Shown piece by piece: positions 1-5,629 of a stretch of DNA of 7,973 nt. Positions within the stretch are counted from its first letter, which is position 1, and every line of letters begins with the position of its first letter. A program made the translations under genes and the position numbers. Below the pieces are notes generated by a model. The model was not told the origin of the DNA, ran no database searches, and was given only the letters and a program-made list of their open reading frames with translations. The DNA is from Lysobacteraceae bacterium (GTDB lineage: Bacteria; Pseudomonadota; Gammaproteobacteria; DSM-19610), in NCBI GenBank assembly GCA_020201295.1, contig JAIVHA010000212.1, positions 1 to 7,973 on the forward strand. Direction: 5' to 3'.

Positions 1-567
1 GTGGTCGCGCAGGCGCTTGCGCAGGGTCTTGCTGTGGTATTCAGGCAGCTTGGCGTCGGGATGCACGCCCAGCACCTTGTCCAGCAGCTTGCGCGCCGCC
101 GGGTTGCGGTTGCTGGCGTTGACCACGCCGGACACCACCGGGATGCCCGCCAGACTGCCCACCAGGTCGGTGGAGGTCAGCAGCTTGTCGCGGGCGCGGG
201 TCTTGCCCTGCTTGAACTTGACCGCCTTGGCCCGCAGCATTAAATGCGGGAAATCCACGTTCCATTCATGGGGCGGCACGTAGGGACACTTGGTCATGAA
301 GCACATGTCACAGAGGTAACAGTGGTCGACCACGTCCCAGTAGACCTGGCGCGGGACAGCGTCCAGTTCCATGGTCTCGGAGTCGTCGATGGCATCGAAC
401 AGGGTGGGAAAGGAATTACACAGGTTAAAGCAACGTCGACAGCCGTGGCAGATGTCAAAGACCCGCTCGAGCTCCGTGAACAGGCTGCCCTCGTCATGGA
501 ACTCCGGGTTCTGCCAATCCAGGCTGTGCCGTGTCGGTGCCTCCAGACTACCTTCCCGTGCCGTCAT
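1..567 (-). CDS. GlpC/HdrD-like iron-sulfur protein (3' end outside window)
   Basis: The minus strand reads 189 codons from an ATG at 567-565 to the window edge without a stop, so the protein is N-terminal only. GGAG at 578-575 lies 7 nt before the ATG and supports the start. Two cysteine clusters are visible: C40-x2-C43-x2-C46-x3-C50, then C83-x2-C86-x2-C89-x4-C94-P. This is the two-[4Fe-4S] ferredoxin-like layout seen at the front of GlpC/heterodisulfide-reductase-related proteins. The second cluster has a four-residue last gap, and the first ends in C-N rather than the usual C-P. In this family a CCG (cysteine-rich) domain would follow, but it would lie outside the window. Rubrerythrin lies upstream on the same strand, 279 bp away. 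In many Proteobacteria a rubrerythrin, a protein of this kind and a DUF3501 protein form a conserved trio, so a role in electron delivery during peroxide detoxification is inferred. The exact electron partner is unknown. Confidence 0.88.
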   Translation of the reverse strand, partial: MTAREGSLEAPTRHSLDWQNPEFHDEGSLFTELERVFDICHGCRRCFNLCNSFPTLFDAIDDSETMELDAVPRQVYWDVVDHCYLCDMCFMTKCPYVPPHEWNVDFPHLMLRAKAVKFKQGKTRARDKLLTSTDLVGSLAGIPVVSGVVNASNRNPAARKLLDKVLGVHPDAKLPEYHSKTLRKRLRDH

Positions 568-617
568 GTTCGCTCTCCCGTTGTGCGCGGATCACCTATG
601 GAAACGCTGAACGATTC

Positions 618-695
618 GTCAATGCGAGCGAAGCGCGGCAATCTCCACACCATCGAGCTTGCATGATGAGACTGCCGCGCTTCGCTCGCAATGAC
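618..695. repeat. Imperfect palindromic repeat, 28-bp arms
   Basis: The arms at 618-645 and 668-695 are inverted copies with 26 of 28 positions matching and a 22-nt loop. The core GCGAGCGAAGCGCGGCA is of the kind dispersed in many copies in proteobacterial genomes. It sits between the rubrerythrin and iron-sulfur genes, so it would be transcribed as a long hairpin if the two are co-transcribed. No coding capacity is evident. Whether it is multicopy in this genome cannot be told from one window. Confidence 0.85.
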
Positions 696-759
696 AGGAG
701 TCAATAAACGCATCAGAGCTTCCCAGGGTATGAATGCTTGCCGAGGTGGCCATCACCCC

Positions 760-785
760 GTCATTCCGGCATGCGCCGGAATGAC
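760..785. repeat. REP-like perfect hairpin
   Basis: GTCATTCCGGC at 760-770 and its exact reverse complement at 775-785 enclose an ATGC loop, giving an 11-bp perfect stem. The same CATTCCGGC/GCCGGAATG core recurs in variant form at 6639-6710, which supports a dispersed REP-type element. It lies in the same intergenic space as the 618-695 repeat, and the two may modulate read-through or mRNA decay between rubrerythrin and the iron-sulfur gene. Confidence 0.8.
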
Positions 786-808
786 AAACCGGGGCATGAG
801 CGGCCCGA

Positions 809-831
809 GGCCGGGACGACACGCCCCGGCC
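809..831 (-). other. GC-rich hairpin just after the rubrerythrin stop
   Basis: GGCCGGG at 809-815 pairs with CCCGGCC at 825-831 across a 9-nt loop. On the minus strand this stem begins 15 nt after the rubrerythrin stop codon. No T-run follows, so it is not a classical intrinsic terminator. It could act as a 3' stabilising or attenuating structure, but it may also be chance in GC-rich DNA. Confidence 0.3.
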
Positions 832-846
832 CCTGCCTCGCGGATC

Positions 847-1266
847 TTAGCTGTCCAGGGCGTCCAGTGCCTTCTGGAAGCGATTGGCGTGGGAACGCTC
901 GGCCTTGGCCAGGGTTTCGAACCAATCGGCGATTTCGTCGAAGCCTTCGTCACGGGCGGACTTGGCCATGCCCGGGTACATGTCGGTGTACTCGTGGGTT
1001 TCACCGGCAATGGCGGCCTTCAGGTTGTCGCTGGTGCCACCGATGGGCAGGCCGGTGGCGGGATCGCCGACGGCTTCCAGGTATTCCAGGTGACCGTGTG
1101 CGTGGCCGGTCTCACCTTCGGCGGTGGAGCGGAAAACACTGGCCACGTCGTTGTAGCCTTCCACGTCGGCCTTGGACGCGAAGTACAGGTAACGGCGGTT
1201 GGCCTGGGATTCGCCGGAAAACGCGGCCTTCAGGTTGTCTTCGGTTTTGCTGCCTTTCAGATCCAT
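847..1266 (-). CDS. Rubrerythrin, short form without rubredoxin domain
   Basis: This 139-residue protein is a ferritin-like four-helix diiron protein. Rubrerythrins reduce hydrogen peroxide to water in the cytoplasm. Likely iron ligands are E19 (SGES), the E52-x2-H55 pair, E89 (AGETHEY) and the E123-x2-H126 pair, giving the internal two-fold pattern of the family. The C-terminal rubredoxin domain (two CxxC motifs) of classical rubrerythrin is absent; the protein has no cysteine at all, so electrons must come from a partner. The neighbouring iron-sulfur protein is an obvious candidate. GGAGG at 1279-1275 lies 8 nt before the ATG and fixes the start. A promoter at 1374-1346 and a PerR-like palindrome at 1320-1336 lie upstream, which suggests peroxide-responsive repression. 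Function by family is secure; the regulation is inferred. Confidence 0.95.
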   Translation of the reverse strand: MDLKGSKTEDNLKAAFSGESQANRRYLYFASKADVEGYNDVASVFRSTAEGETGHAHGHLEYLEAVGDPATGLPIGGTSDNLKAAIAGETHEYTDMYPGMAKSARDEGFDEIADWFETLAKAERSHANRFQKALDALDS

Positions 1267-1294
1267 GGTGGTTTCCTCCGAATGAACATGGAAT

Positions 1295-1313
1295 GCCGGA
1301 AAACCATTCCGGC
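1295..1313 (-). other. 5' UTR hairpin in rubrerythrin leader
   Basis: GCCGGAA at 1295-1301 pairs perfectly with TTCCGGC at 1307-1313 across a 5-nt loop. In the minus-strand transcript it lies between the operator-like palindrome and the ribosome-binding site at 1279-1275, near the 5' end of the mRNA. It could stabilise the leader or be a remnant of the GCCGGAAT-type repeat found elsewhere in the window. It does not cover the Shine-Dalgarno sequence. Confidence 0.45.
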
Positions 1314-1319
1314 GATTGA

Positions 1320-1336
1320 TTTAGAACAAGTCTAAA
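1320..1336. promoter_or_regulatory. PerR-box-like operator of rubrerythrin
   Basis: The minus strand reads TTTAGACTTGTTCTAAA, a perfect TTTAGA/TCTAAA inverted repeat with a 5-nt centre. Its inner 15 nt agree with the Fur-family PerR box (TTANAATNATTNTAA) at 10 of the 12 specified positions. It begins about 10 nt downstream of the predicted -10 box, so it would overlap the transcription start. That is a repressor position. The site is seen directly; assignment to PerR rather than another Fur-family or Rrf2-type regulator is inference. Confidence 0.6.
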
Positions 1337-1345
1337 CTGGAGAAG

Positions 1346-1374
1346 ACGATAGCCCAGCCAGCAGGCCCTGTCAA
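1346..1374 (-). promoter_or_regulatory. Sigma70-type promoter for rubrerythrin
   Basis: A consensus -35 TTGACA (1374-1369) is separated by exactly 17 nt from TATCGT (1351-1346), a -10 matching TATAAT at four positions including the first three and last. Transcription would start near 1339, giving a leader of roughly 73 nt that carries the palindrome, the hairpin and the ribosome-binding site. Confidence 0.65.
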
Positions 1375-1409
1375 CACGGGAAAGCCCTTTGCAGTCAGGG
1401 AGGAGTGGT

Positions 1410-1438
1410 TTGACCGCGGGGGCCGCGCTGGGTAACGT
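1410..1438 (+). promoter_or_regulatory. Possible promoter for xseB-ispA
   Basis: TTGACC (1410-1415), a 17-nt spacer and TAACGT (1433-1438) form a moderate sigma70-like match. It lies about 28 nt before the xseB start and diverges from the rubrerythrin promoter. The -10 is weak, matching TATAAT only at its first two and last positions, so this is tentative. Confidence 0.4.
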
Positions 1439-1465
1439 AAGCCCATCCTACAGGAGTTAGCCGCT

Positions 1466-1708
1466 GTGAGCCGGAAACGCACTACCCCCCCCGATTTCGA
1501 ACAGGCCCTCGCCGAACTGGAGGCGCTGGTGGAAAAAATGGAACAGGGCGACCTCAGCCTGGAGGAATCCCTGCAATCCTTCGAGCGCGGCATCCAGCTC
1601 ACCCGCAACTGCCAGCAGGCGTTGCAGGAGGCGGAACAGAAGGTCCAGGTTCTGCTGGAAAAGGATGGCGGCGAACAGCTGCAGGATTTCGCCTCCCGCG
1701 ATGATTGA
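1466..1708 (+). CDS. xseB: Exodeoxyribonuclease VII small subunit
   Basis: This 80-residue protein is the usual length for XseB. It binds XseA to form exonuclease VII, which degrades single-stranded DNA to short oligonucleotides in both directions. The family pattern is clear: FEQALAELEALVEKMEQGDL near residues 11-30, then SLEESLQSFERG and a second helix of Q/E/A-rich residues, together a helical hairpin. The start is GTG at 1466, preceded by AGGAG at 1452-1456 with a 9-nt gap. It overlaps the start of ispA by 8 bp, the usual gammaproteobacterial order, so translation is probably coupled. Confidence 0.95.
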   Translation: MSRKRTTPPDFEQALAELEALVEKMEQGDLSLEESLQSFERGIQLTRNCQQALQEAEQKVQVLLEKDGGEQLQDFASRDD

Positions 1709-2600
1709 CCCACGCCTGCTGGCCTTCATGAGCGCCTGCCAGGCACGGGTGGAAGCCGCACTGGATCAGTGCCTGCCCGCTGCCGGCATCCACCCCGCGT
1801 CCCTGCACCAGGCCATGCGCTACGTCAGCCTCGATGGCGGCAAGCGGGTACGCCCCCTGCTGGTGTACGCAGCCGGCCAGGTGGCCGGGGTCCCCGCGGA
1901 ACGCCTCGATACCCCGGCCTGCGCCGTGGAACTGATTCACACCTATTCCCTGGTCCACGACGACCTGCCCGCCATGGACGATGATGCCCTGCGACGCGGC
2001 AAGCCCACCTGTCACATCGCCTTCGGCGAGGCCCAGGCCATACTGGCCGGTGATGCCCTGCAGGCCCTCGCCTTCCATATCCTGGCTCACGACCATGAGG
2101 GCGGCCTTGCCCCCGCGACCTGCCTGGCCATGGTGGAACAACTGGCCCTGGCGGCCGGTTCCCGGGGCATGGTGGGCGGCCAGGCCATCGACCTGGCGTC
2201 CGTAGGCAAGCAGCTGGACATCGCGGAATTGGAAGACATGCATATCCACAAGACCGGTGCCCTGATCCGCGCCAGTGTCCTGTTGGGCGCCATGGCCAAC
2301 CCGGAACTGGCACCGGACCGACTAGAGGCACTGGATCACTACGCCAAGTGCATCGGCCTGGCCTTCCAGGTGGTGGACGATATCCTCGATGTGGAAGGCA
2401 GCACCGAGGTGCTGGGCAAGACAGCCCAGGCGGACCAGGCCCTGGAAAAACCCACCTACCCCGCCCTGCTGGGACTGGAAGGCGCCCGGCAGCGGGCGCG
2501 GGAACTGCACGAGGCGGCCCTGGCCAGCCTGGCGGAATCCGGTACGGAGGCGGATCCGCTACGCTGGCTGTCCAGCTACATCATCGAACGCAGTCACTGA
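1701..2600 (+). CDS. ispA: Farnesyl diphosphate synthase
   Basis: This 299-residue protein has the same length as E. coli IspA. It condenses isopentenyl diphosphate with dimethylallyl and then geranyl diphosphate to make farnesyl diphosphate, the precursor of undecaprenyl phosphate, quinone side chains and other isoprenoids. The first aspartate-rich motif is D87-D88-L-P-A-M-D93, with the two-residue insertion typical of bacterial type II enzymes. Tyr82, five residues before it, fits a C15 product. The second motif is D226-D227-I-L-D230. Also present are GGKRVRP (45-51), GQAID (160-164) and HKTGALI (183-189). ATG 1701 was preferred over ATG 1665 because it gives the family length and an 8-bp overlap with xseB. 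The reading frame is intact, but its last ~21 codons are duplicated in inverted orientation downstream. dxs, which commonly follows, is missing. Confidence 0.96.
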   Translation: MIDPRLLAFMSACQARVEAALDQCLPAAGIHPASLHQAMRYVSLDGGKRVRPLLVYAAGQVAGVPAERLDTPACAVELIHTYSLVHDDLPAMDDDALRRGKPTCHIAFGEAQAILAGDALQALAFHILAHDHEGGLAPATCLAMVEQLALAAGSRGMVGGQAIDLASVGKQLDIAELEDMHIHKTGALIRASVLLGAMANPELAPDRLEALDHYAKCIGLAFQVVDDILDVEGSTEVLGKTAQADQALEKPTYPALLGLEGARQRARELHEAALASLAESGTEADPLRWLSSYIIERSH

Positions 2601-2789
2601 ACAACACGCAGGTAGCGCGGGTTCGCTATACGTAACACGCTGTGAATACATCCCTGTACGCTCGACGGCCGCATCCCTGCGGCCGACGGTCCCGTATAGC
2701 GAACCCGCGCTACCTGTGTGTTGTTCAGTGACTGCGTTCGATGATGTAGCTGGACAGCCAGCGTAGCGGATCCGCCTCCGTACCGGATT
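2536..2789. repeat. 97-bp inverted duplication including the ispA 3' end
   Basis: The left arm (2536-2632) and right arm (2693-2789) are reverse complements over 97 positions with a single mismatch (CACGCAGG against CACACAGG read in the same sense). The spacer is 60 nt. The first 65 bp of the left arm are ispA coding sequence and its stop codon, so the right arm is an antisense fragment of ispA. Homology ends sharply at 2789/2790, where the truncated transporter begins. No transposase gene accompanies it. Near-identity of the arms indicates a recent event or an artefact of amplification or assembly. Confidence 0.95.
2633..2692. repeat. Spacer element with GC-rich hairpin
   Basis: Within the spacer CGGCCGCA (2666-2673) and TGCGGCCG (2678-2685) form a perfect 8-bp stem with a TCCC loop. 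Similar stretches (ATACATCCCTGTACGCTCGA followed by a GCGGCCG hairpin) are, from memory, dispersed intergenic repeats in Gammaproteobacteria. With the terminal arm parts GGTAGCGCGGGTTCGCTATACG and its complement it may be one repeat unit. No T-run follows, so intrinsic termination of ispA is not supported, although the hairpin could stall RNA polymerase. Confidence 0.6.
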
Positions 2790-3106
2790 TGCCCCTGTTC
2801 GTGCTGGGCCCCTTCTTCGTGCGCCCGGTGCTGGCCGACCTGCAGATCCTGATGGGCCTCGACTGGGGGATCCGCGCTCTCATAATGGTCATCGCCCTCA
2901 CCAGCCTGCTGGGCACCGTGTTCCTGTACCTGGCCATCGGCGGCAAGAGTGCCACCCTGGCGGCGGTGATCGAGATCTCCTATCCGGTATTCGTGGCCTT
3001 GTTCACCTGGTTGTTGTTTCGCGAGGCACACATCAATGCCAGCGTAGTGATCGGTGGTGCGCTGGTGTTCGCCGGCGTTGTCACCATCATCCTTGGGAAC
3101 CGCTGA
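2790..3106 (+). pseudogene. EamA/DMT-family transporter, 5'-truncated fragment
   Basis: About 105 residues match the end of an EamA (drug/metabolite transporter) protein. The hydrophobic helices include LIMVIALTSLLGTVFLYLAI, the EISYPVFVALFTWLLFRE stretch near residues 62-79 and the final VVIGGALVFAGVVTIIL helix. Complete members have about 290 residues and ten helices, so roughly the first two thirds are missing. The reading frame opens only after a TAG at 2747-2749 inside the inverted-repeat arm and has no ATG or ribosome-binding site. Family-like sequence begins exactly where the right arm ends. The 3' end is intact (TGA 3104-3106) and overlaps the convergent mechanosensitive channel gene by 20 bp, so that side is probably the original neighbourhood. 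Family assignment is good; the substrate is unknown. Confidence 0.8.
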
Positions 3107-4331
3107 CCCCGAGGCGTAGTTCGCGCAGGTCCGCGCCGCTGGGGTGCTGGAACAGGCGCAGGCCGAACTCCGGCAGGATCGCCATCAGGTGGTCGAAGAT
3201 GTCCGACTGGACACCCTCATAGGGCACCCAGGAGGTGGTAGTGGTGAAGCAATACACCTCCAGCGGCAAGCCATCGGCCGTGGGACTCTTCTGGCGCGCC
3301 ATCAGCGTCAACGACTTGTTGACCCCCGGGTGACTGCGCAGGTAATTGACGATATAGGCGCGGAAGCAGCCGATATTGGTCAGTCGCCGGGTGTTCACGG
3401 GCTCCTTCCCGGACTCCGCCAGGCGGGTGTTCCATTCCTCGATTTCCTGCTGTTTTCCCTTCAGGTAGTCATCCAGCAGGCTGAAGCGGTGCAGACGTTG
3501 CACCTCCTCCGCGTCCAGAAAGTGCACGCTCTGTTGATCCAGGTAGAGACTGCGCTTGATGCGTCGCCCGCCGGCATCCGCCATGCCGCGCCAATTCTTG
3601 AAGGAATCACTGATCAGGCGCTTGGTGGGGATCATGGTGATGGTCTTGTCCCAGTTCTGCACCTTCACCGTGTGCAGGGCGATGTCGATGACGTCGCCAT
3701 CGGCATTGAGCTCCGGCACCTCGATCCAGTCCCCGACCCGCACCAGGTCATTGGATGAGATCTGCACGCTCGCCACCAGGGACAGCAGGGTATCCTGGAA
3801 GATCAACATCAGCACCGCCGCCATGGCGCCCAGGCCGGACAGCAGGATCAGGGGGGAGCGATCGATGAGGGCGGCGATGATGAGCAGGGTGGCGATCGCG
3901 AACGCCAGGATCTTGACCACCTGCAGATAGCCCTTGATGGGGTGCGCGCCGGCGTCGGGCCGGCGCTGGTAGAGATGGTTGACGATGTCCAGGAAGGCGC
4001 TCAGTGCCAGCGCCAGGGTCAGCACGATGAAACCACTGCTGACATTGCGCACGATGGTGACCAGGGTTTCCGGAAGATCCGGAATGGTGCCGATGCCAAG
4101 GGAGATCACCAGCGCCGGCACGATATTGGACAGGCGCTTGATGATACCGAAGTCCTGCAGGGGGGCATCACCATAGCGTCTCGCGATGCGGTACAGGCCG
4201 CGCACCAGAATGCGCTTGACCACCCAGTTTGAGAGCCAGGCGACGAAGATCAACAGCAGCGTGGCGTACAGGGCCTGTAATTGAGGGCTGGCGCCAAGCC
4301 CGTCCCACCAGGAGGAAAAATCATCGAACAT
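3087..4331 (-). CDS. MscM/YbdG-like mechanosensitive channel
   Basis: This 414-residue inner-membrane protein is the length of E. coli YbdG (about 415). About five hydrophobic segments can be seen, near 19-36, 64-81, 92-115, 136-156 and 158-190, the last being the pore-lining segment followed by the MscS beta domain. Family signatures include LLSLVASVQISSNDLVRVGD (183-200), VGDWIEVP (199-206), QNWDKTITMIP (225-235) and RLISDSFKNWRGM (238-250). Such channels open on membrane tension and release solutes after hypo-osmotic shock; YbdG also has a proposed sensing role. ATG 4331 was chosen because GGAG at 4341-4338 lies 6 nt before it; a TTG start at 4373 would overlap the upstream gene. It is the last gene of a three-gene unit, 38 nt after the outer-membrane protein gene, and converges on the EamA fragment. 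Confidence 0.92.
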   Translation of the reverse strand: MFDDFSSWWDGLGASPQLQALYATLLLIFVAWLSNWVVKRILVRGLYRIARRYGDAPLQDFGIIKRLSNIVPALVISLGIGTIPDLPETLVTIVRNVSSGFIVLTLALALSAFLDIVNHLYQRRPDAGAHPIKGYLQVVKILAFAIATLLIIAALIDRSPLILLSGLGAMAAVLMLIFQDTLLSLVASVQISSNDLVRVGDWIEVPELNADGDVIDIALHTVKVQNWDKTITMIPTKRLISDSFKNWRGMADAGGRRIKRSLYLDQQSVHFLDAEEVQRLHRFSLLDDYLKGKQQEIEEWNTRLAESGKEPVNTRRLTNIGCFRAYIVNYLRSHPGVNKSLTLMARQKSPTADGLPLEVYCFTTTTSWVPYEGVQSDIFDHLMAILPEFGLRLFQHPSGADLRELRLGVSGSQG

Positions 4332-4369
4332 GGTCAACTCCACATCGTCCACCTGGGCGGACGACTGTT

Positions 4370-5629
4370 TCAAAAGGGAATACTGGCCTGCAGGTTACCA
4401 CCACCGAAGGCCAGGCGGTGAAGATAGAGGGTGGGATTGAAGGTCAGGGTGGCGCCACTGGCCTCGTGCACCAGCACCTCCAGCGGCAGGCCCAGCTTGC
4501 CCACAAAGCCCTCGTCGTCGCGGTTGCGGACAGGATCGGCGGGGAAGCGCTCATGGTTATCGATGAAATTCAGGTAGACCGTCGGATAGAAGCGGTAGCG
4601 TGCACCCAGGCGCCAGCTCACACCCGCATACAACATGGTCTCATCCCGGCGCAGCCCCACCTCGTCCATCGGGTCGCCGCCGTGACGGCCGGTTTCCTCG
4701 AAACGCAGTACGCGGACCCCTGCCCGGCCGGCCAGATCCGGTCCCAGGTCACGCCCCAGTTCCGCGCCCAGCTCGTGGTGACGGCGGGATAAGCGTGCTG
4801 GCGCAAACGAAGCGGACAGGCTCTCATGGCGACGCCGGCCCTGCTCGCCTTCCAGCCAGGCACGCAGTTGCCAGGCGCCCAGATCGGCGTCGATACCCAC
4901 GCCGCCAGCGGTTTTCCGGTAGTGGAAATCCAGGTCCAGTGATTCATTGCGCAGACTCGTATCCGTATTGTGATTGACGAAGGCGAGCAGTGCTATGGCC
5001 TCCGTCCATTGCCAGCGCAGATCGGCAAACCCGGTATAAGGCTGGCGGGTGAACTGTGCCTCTTCCTGCTTGTCATTGAACAGGTAGTCAGGCGCCACCA
5101 GGACCAGGCGCGCATGGCTGCCAGCACCATCGCGCCAGGTCAGCTCGGCCTCCAGATCGATGCGCGACTTGTCGCCCTCGATATCGCCGGAGAAACTCGC
5201 GCTCCAGCCTTCACCGAAGTCCCGGCCTACTCCCAGCAGGTTGCGATCGTAACGCCCGTCGAAATCCTCGTCGCGCTGGAAGCGGTAACGCAGGAACCAG
5301 TCATTGTCGAGTGGCATGGTCTTCTGCAGATGCATCAATGCATAGAGCTCGTTGCTGCGGGTGCTGCCGGCGCTGCCAAACAGCCCCTCGCGATCCTCGG
5401 CAAGCCCCGAGGATGGAGGCGTGATGGGAAGAAAGCTGATGCGGTGCAGGAAACTCACATCGTTGTAGTGAATGTCGCGTCCGGCCAGGGCATCCTCCAT
5501 GCGAAAGGGCTGCGGATCGGCAAAACCGAGGGGGCGCAGCAGGGATTGCGCCTGGCTGGTCGCGCTCGACACGAGCAGGAGCACGGCTATTACGAGGAGC
5601 CTGCGGCGATTGCAGGCCAGTCTCTCCAT
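4370..5629 (-). CDS. Probable outer-membrane beta-barrel protein, family not recognised
   Basis: This 419-residue protein begins with a classic signal peptide: RRR at 8-10, hydrophobic LLVIAVLLLV (11-20), and likely cleavage near residue 27 (TSQA|QS). No lipobox is present. The mature part has many short alternating hydrophobic/polar stretches ending in aromatic residues (for example WFLRYRF, SARLVLV-like strands, YRFYPTVYLNF) and ends in phenylalanine (QASIPF), the usual C-terminal signal for barrel assembly. Acidic and arginine-rich turns are common. I do not recognise a named family. The ATG at 5629 shares its A with the stop of the glutathionyl-hydroquinone reductase gene (TGATG), and GAGGGG at 5641-5636 lies 6 nt upstream; an upstream in-frame extension would sit inside that gene and lacks a signal peptide. 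Its operon position suggests an envelope or stress-linked role, but no substrate can be named. Confidence 0.78.
   Translation of the reverse strand: MERLACNRRRLLVIAVLLLVSSATSQAQSLLRPLGFADPQPFRMEDALAGRDIHYNDVSFLHRISFLPITPPSSGLAEDREGLFGSAGSTRSNELYALMHLQKTMPLDNDWFLRYRFQRDEDFDGRYDRNLLGVGRDFGEGWSASFSGDIEGDKSRIDLEAELTWRDGAGSHARLVLVAPDYLFNDKQEEAQFTRQPYTGFADLRWQWTEAIALLAFVNHNTDTSLRNESLDLDFHYRKTAGGVGIDADLGAWQLRAWLEGEQGRRRHESLSASFAPARLSRRHHELGAELGRDLGPDLAGRAGVRVLRFEETGRHGGDPMDEVGLRRDETMLYAGVSWRLGARYRFYPTVYLNFIDNHERFPADPVRNRDDEGFVGKLGLPLEVLVHEASGATLTFNPTLYLHRLAFGGGNLQASIPF

Noticed and set aside
618..785. CRISPR array
   Set aside because: The repeats are palindromes of different families with no regular direct-repeat and spacer pattern.
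1665..1700. Upstream ATG for ispA
   Set aside because: It would add 12 residues with no family match and enlarge the xseB overlap. ATG 1701 gives the exact family length.
1599..2249. A 216-codon minus-strand open frame over xseB and ispA
   Set aside because: It is antisense to motif-complete ispA and has no family-like sequence.
2536..2789. Insertion sequence or integron-type attachment site
   Set aside because: There is no transposase or integrase, no target-site duplication that I can see, and the arms contain ispA coding sequence rather than element ends.
2594..3031. A 145-codon minus-strand open frame spanning the inverted repeat
   Set aside because: It is composed of repeat sequence and the antisense of the EamA fragment. 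Part of it repeats the ispA C-terminus only because of the inverted arm.
3144..3758. A 204-codon plus-strand open frame opposite the mechanosensitive channel gene
   Set aside because: It mirrors the codon usage of the channel gene and has no recognisable motif. The channel is convincing on the minus strand.
4332..4373. Upstream TTG start for the mechanosensitive channel
   Set aside because: It would overlap the preceding gene and lacks the well-placed GGAG seen before ATG 4331.
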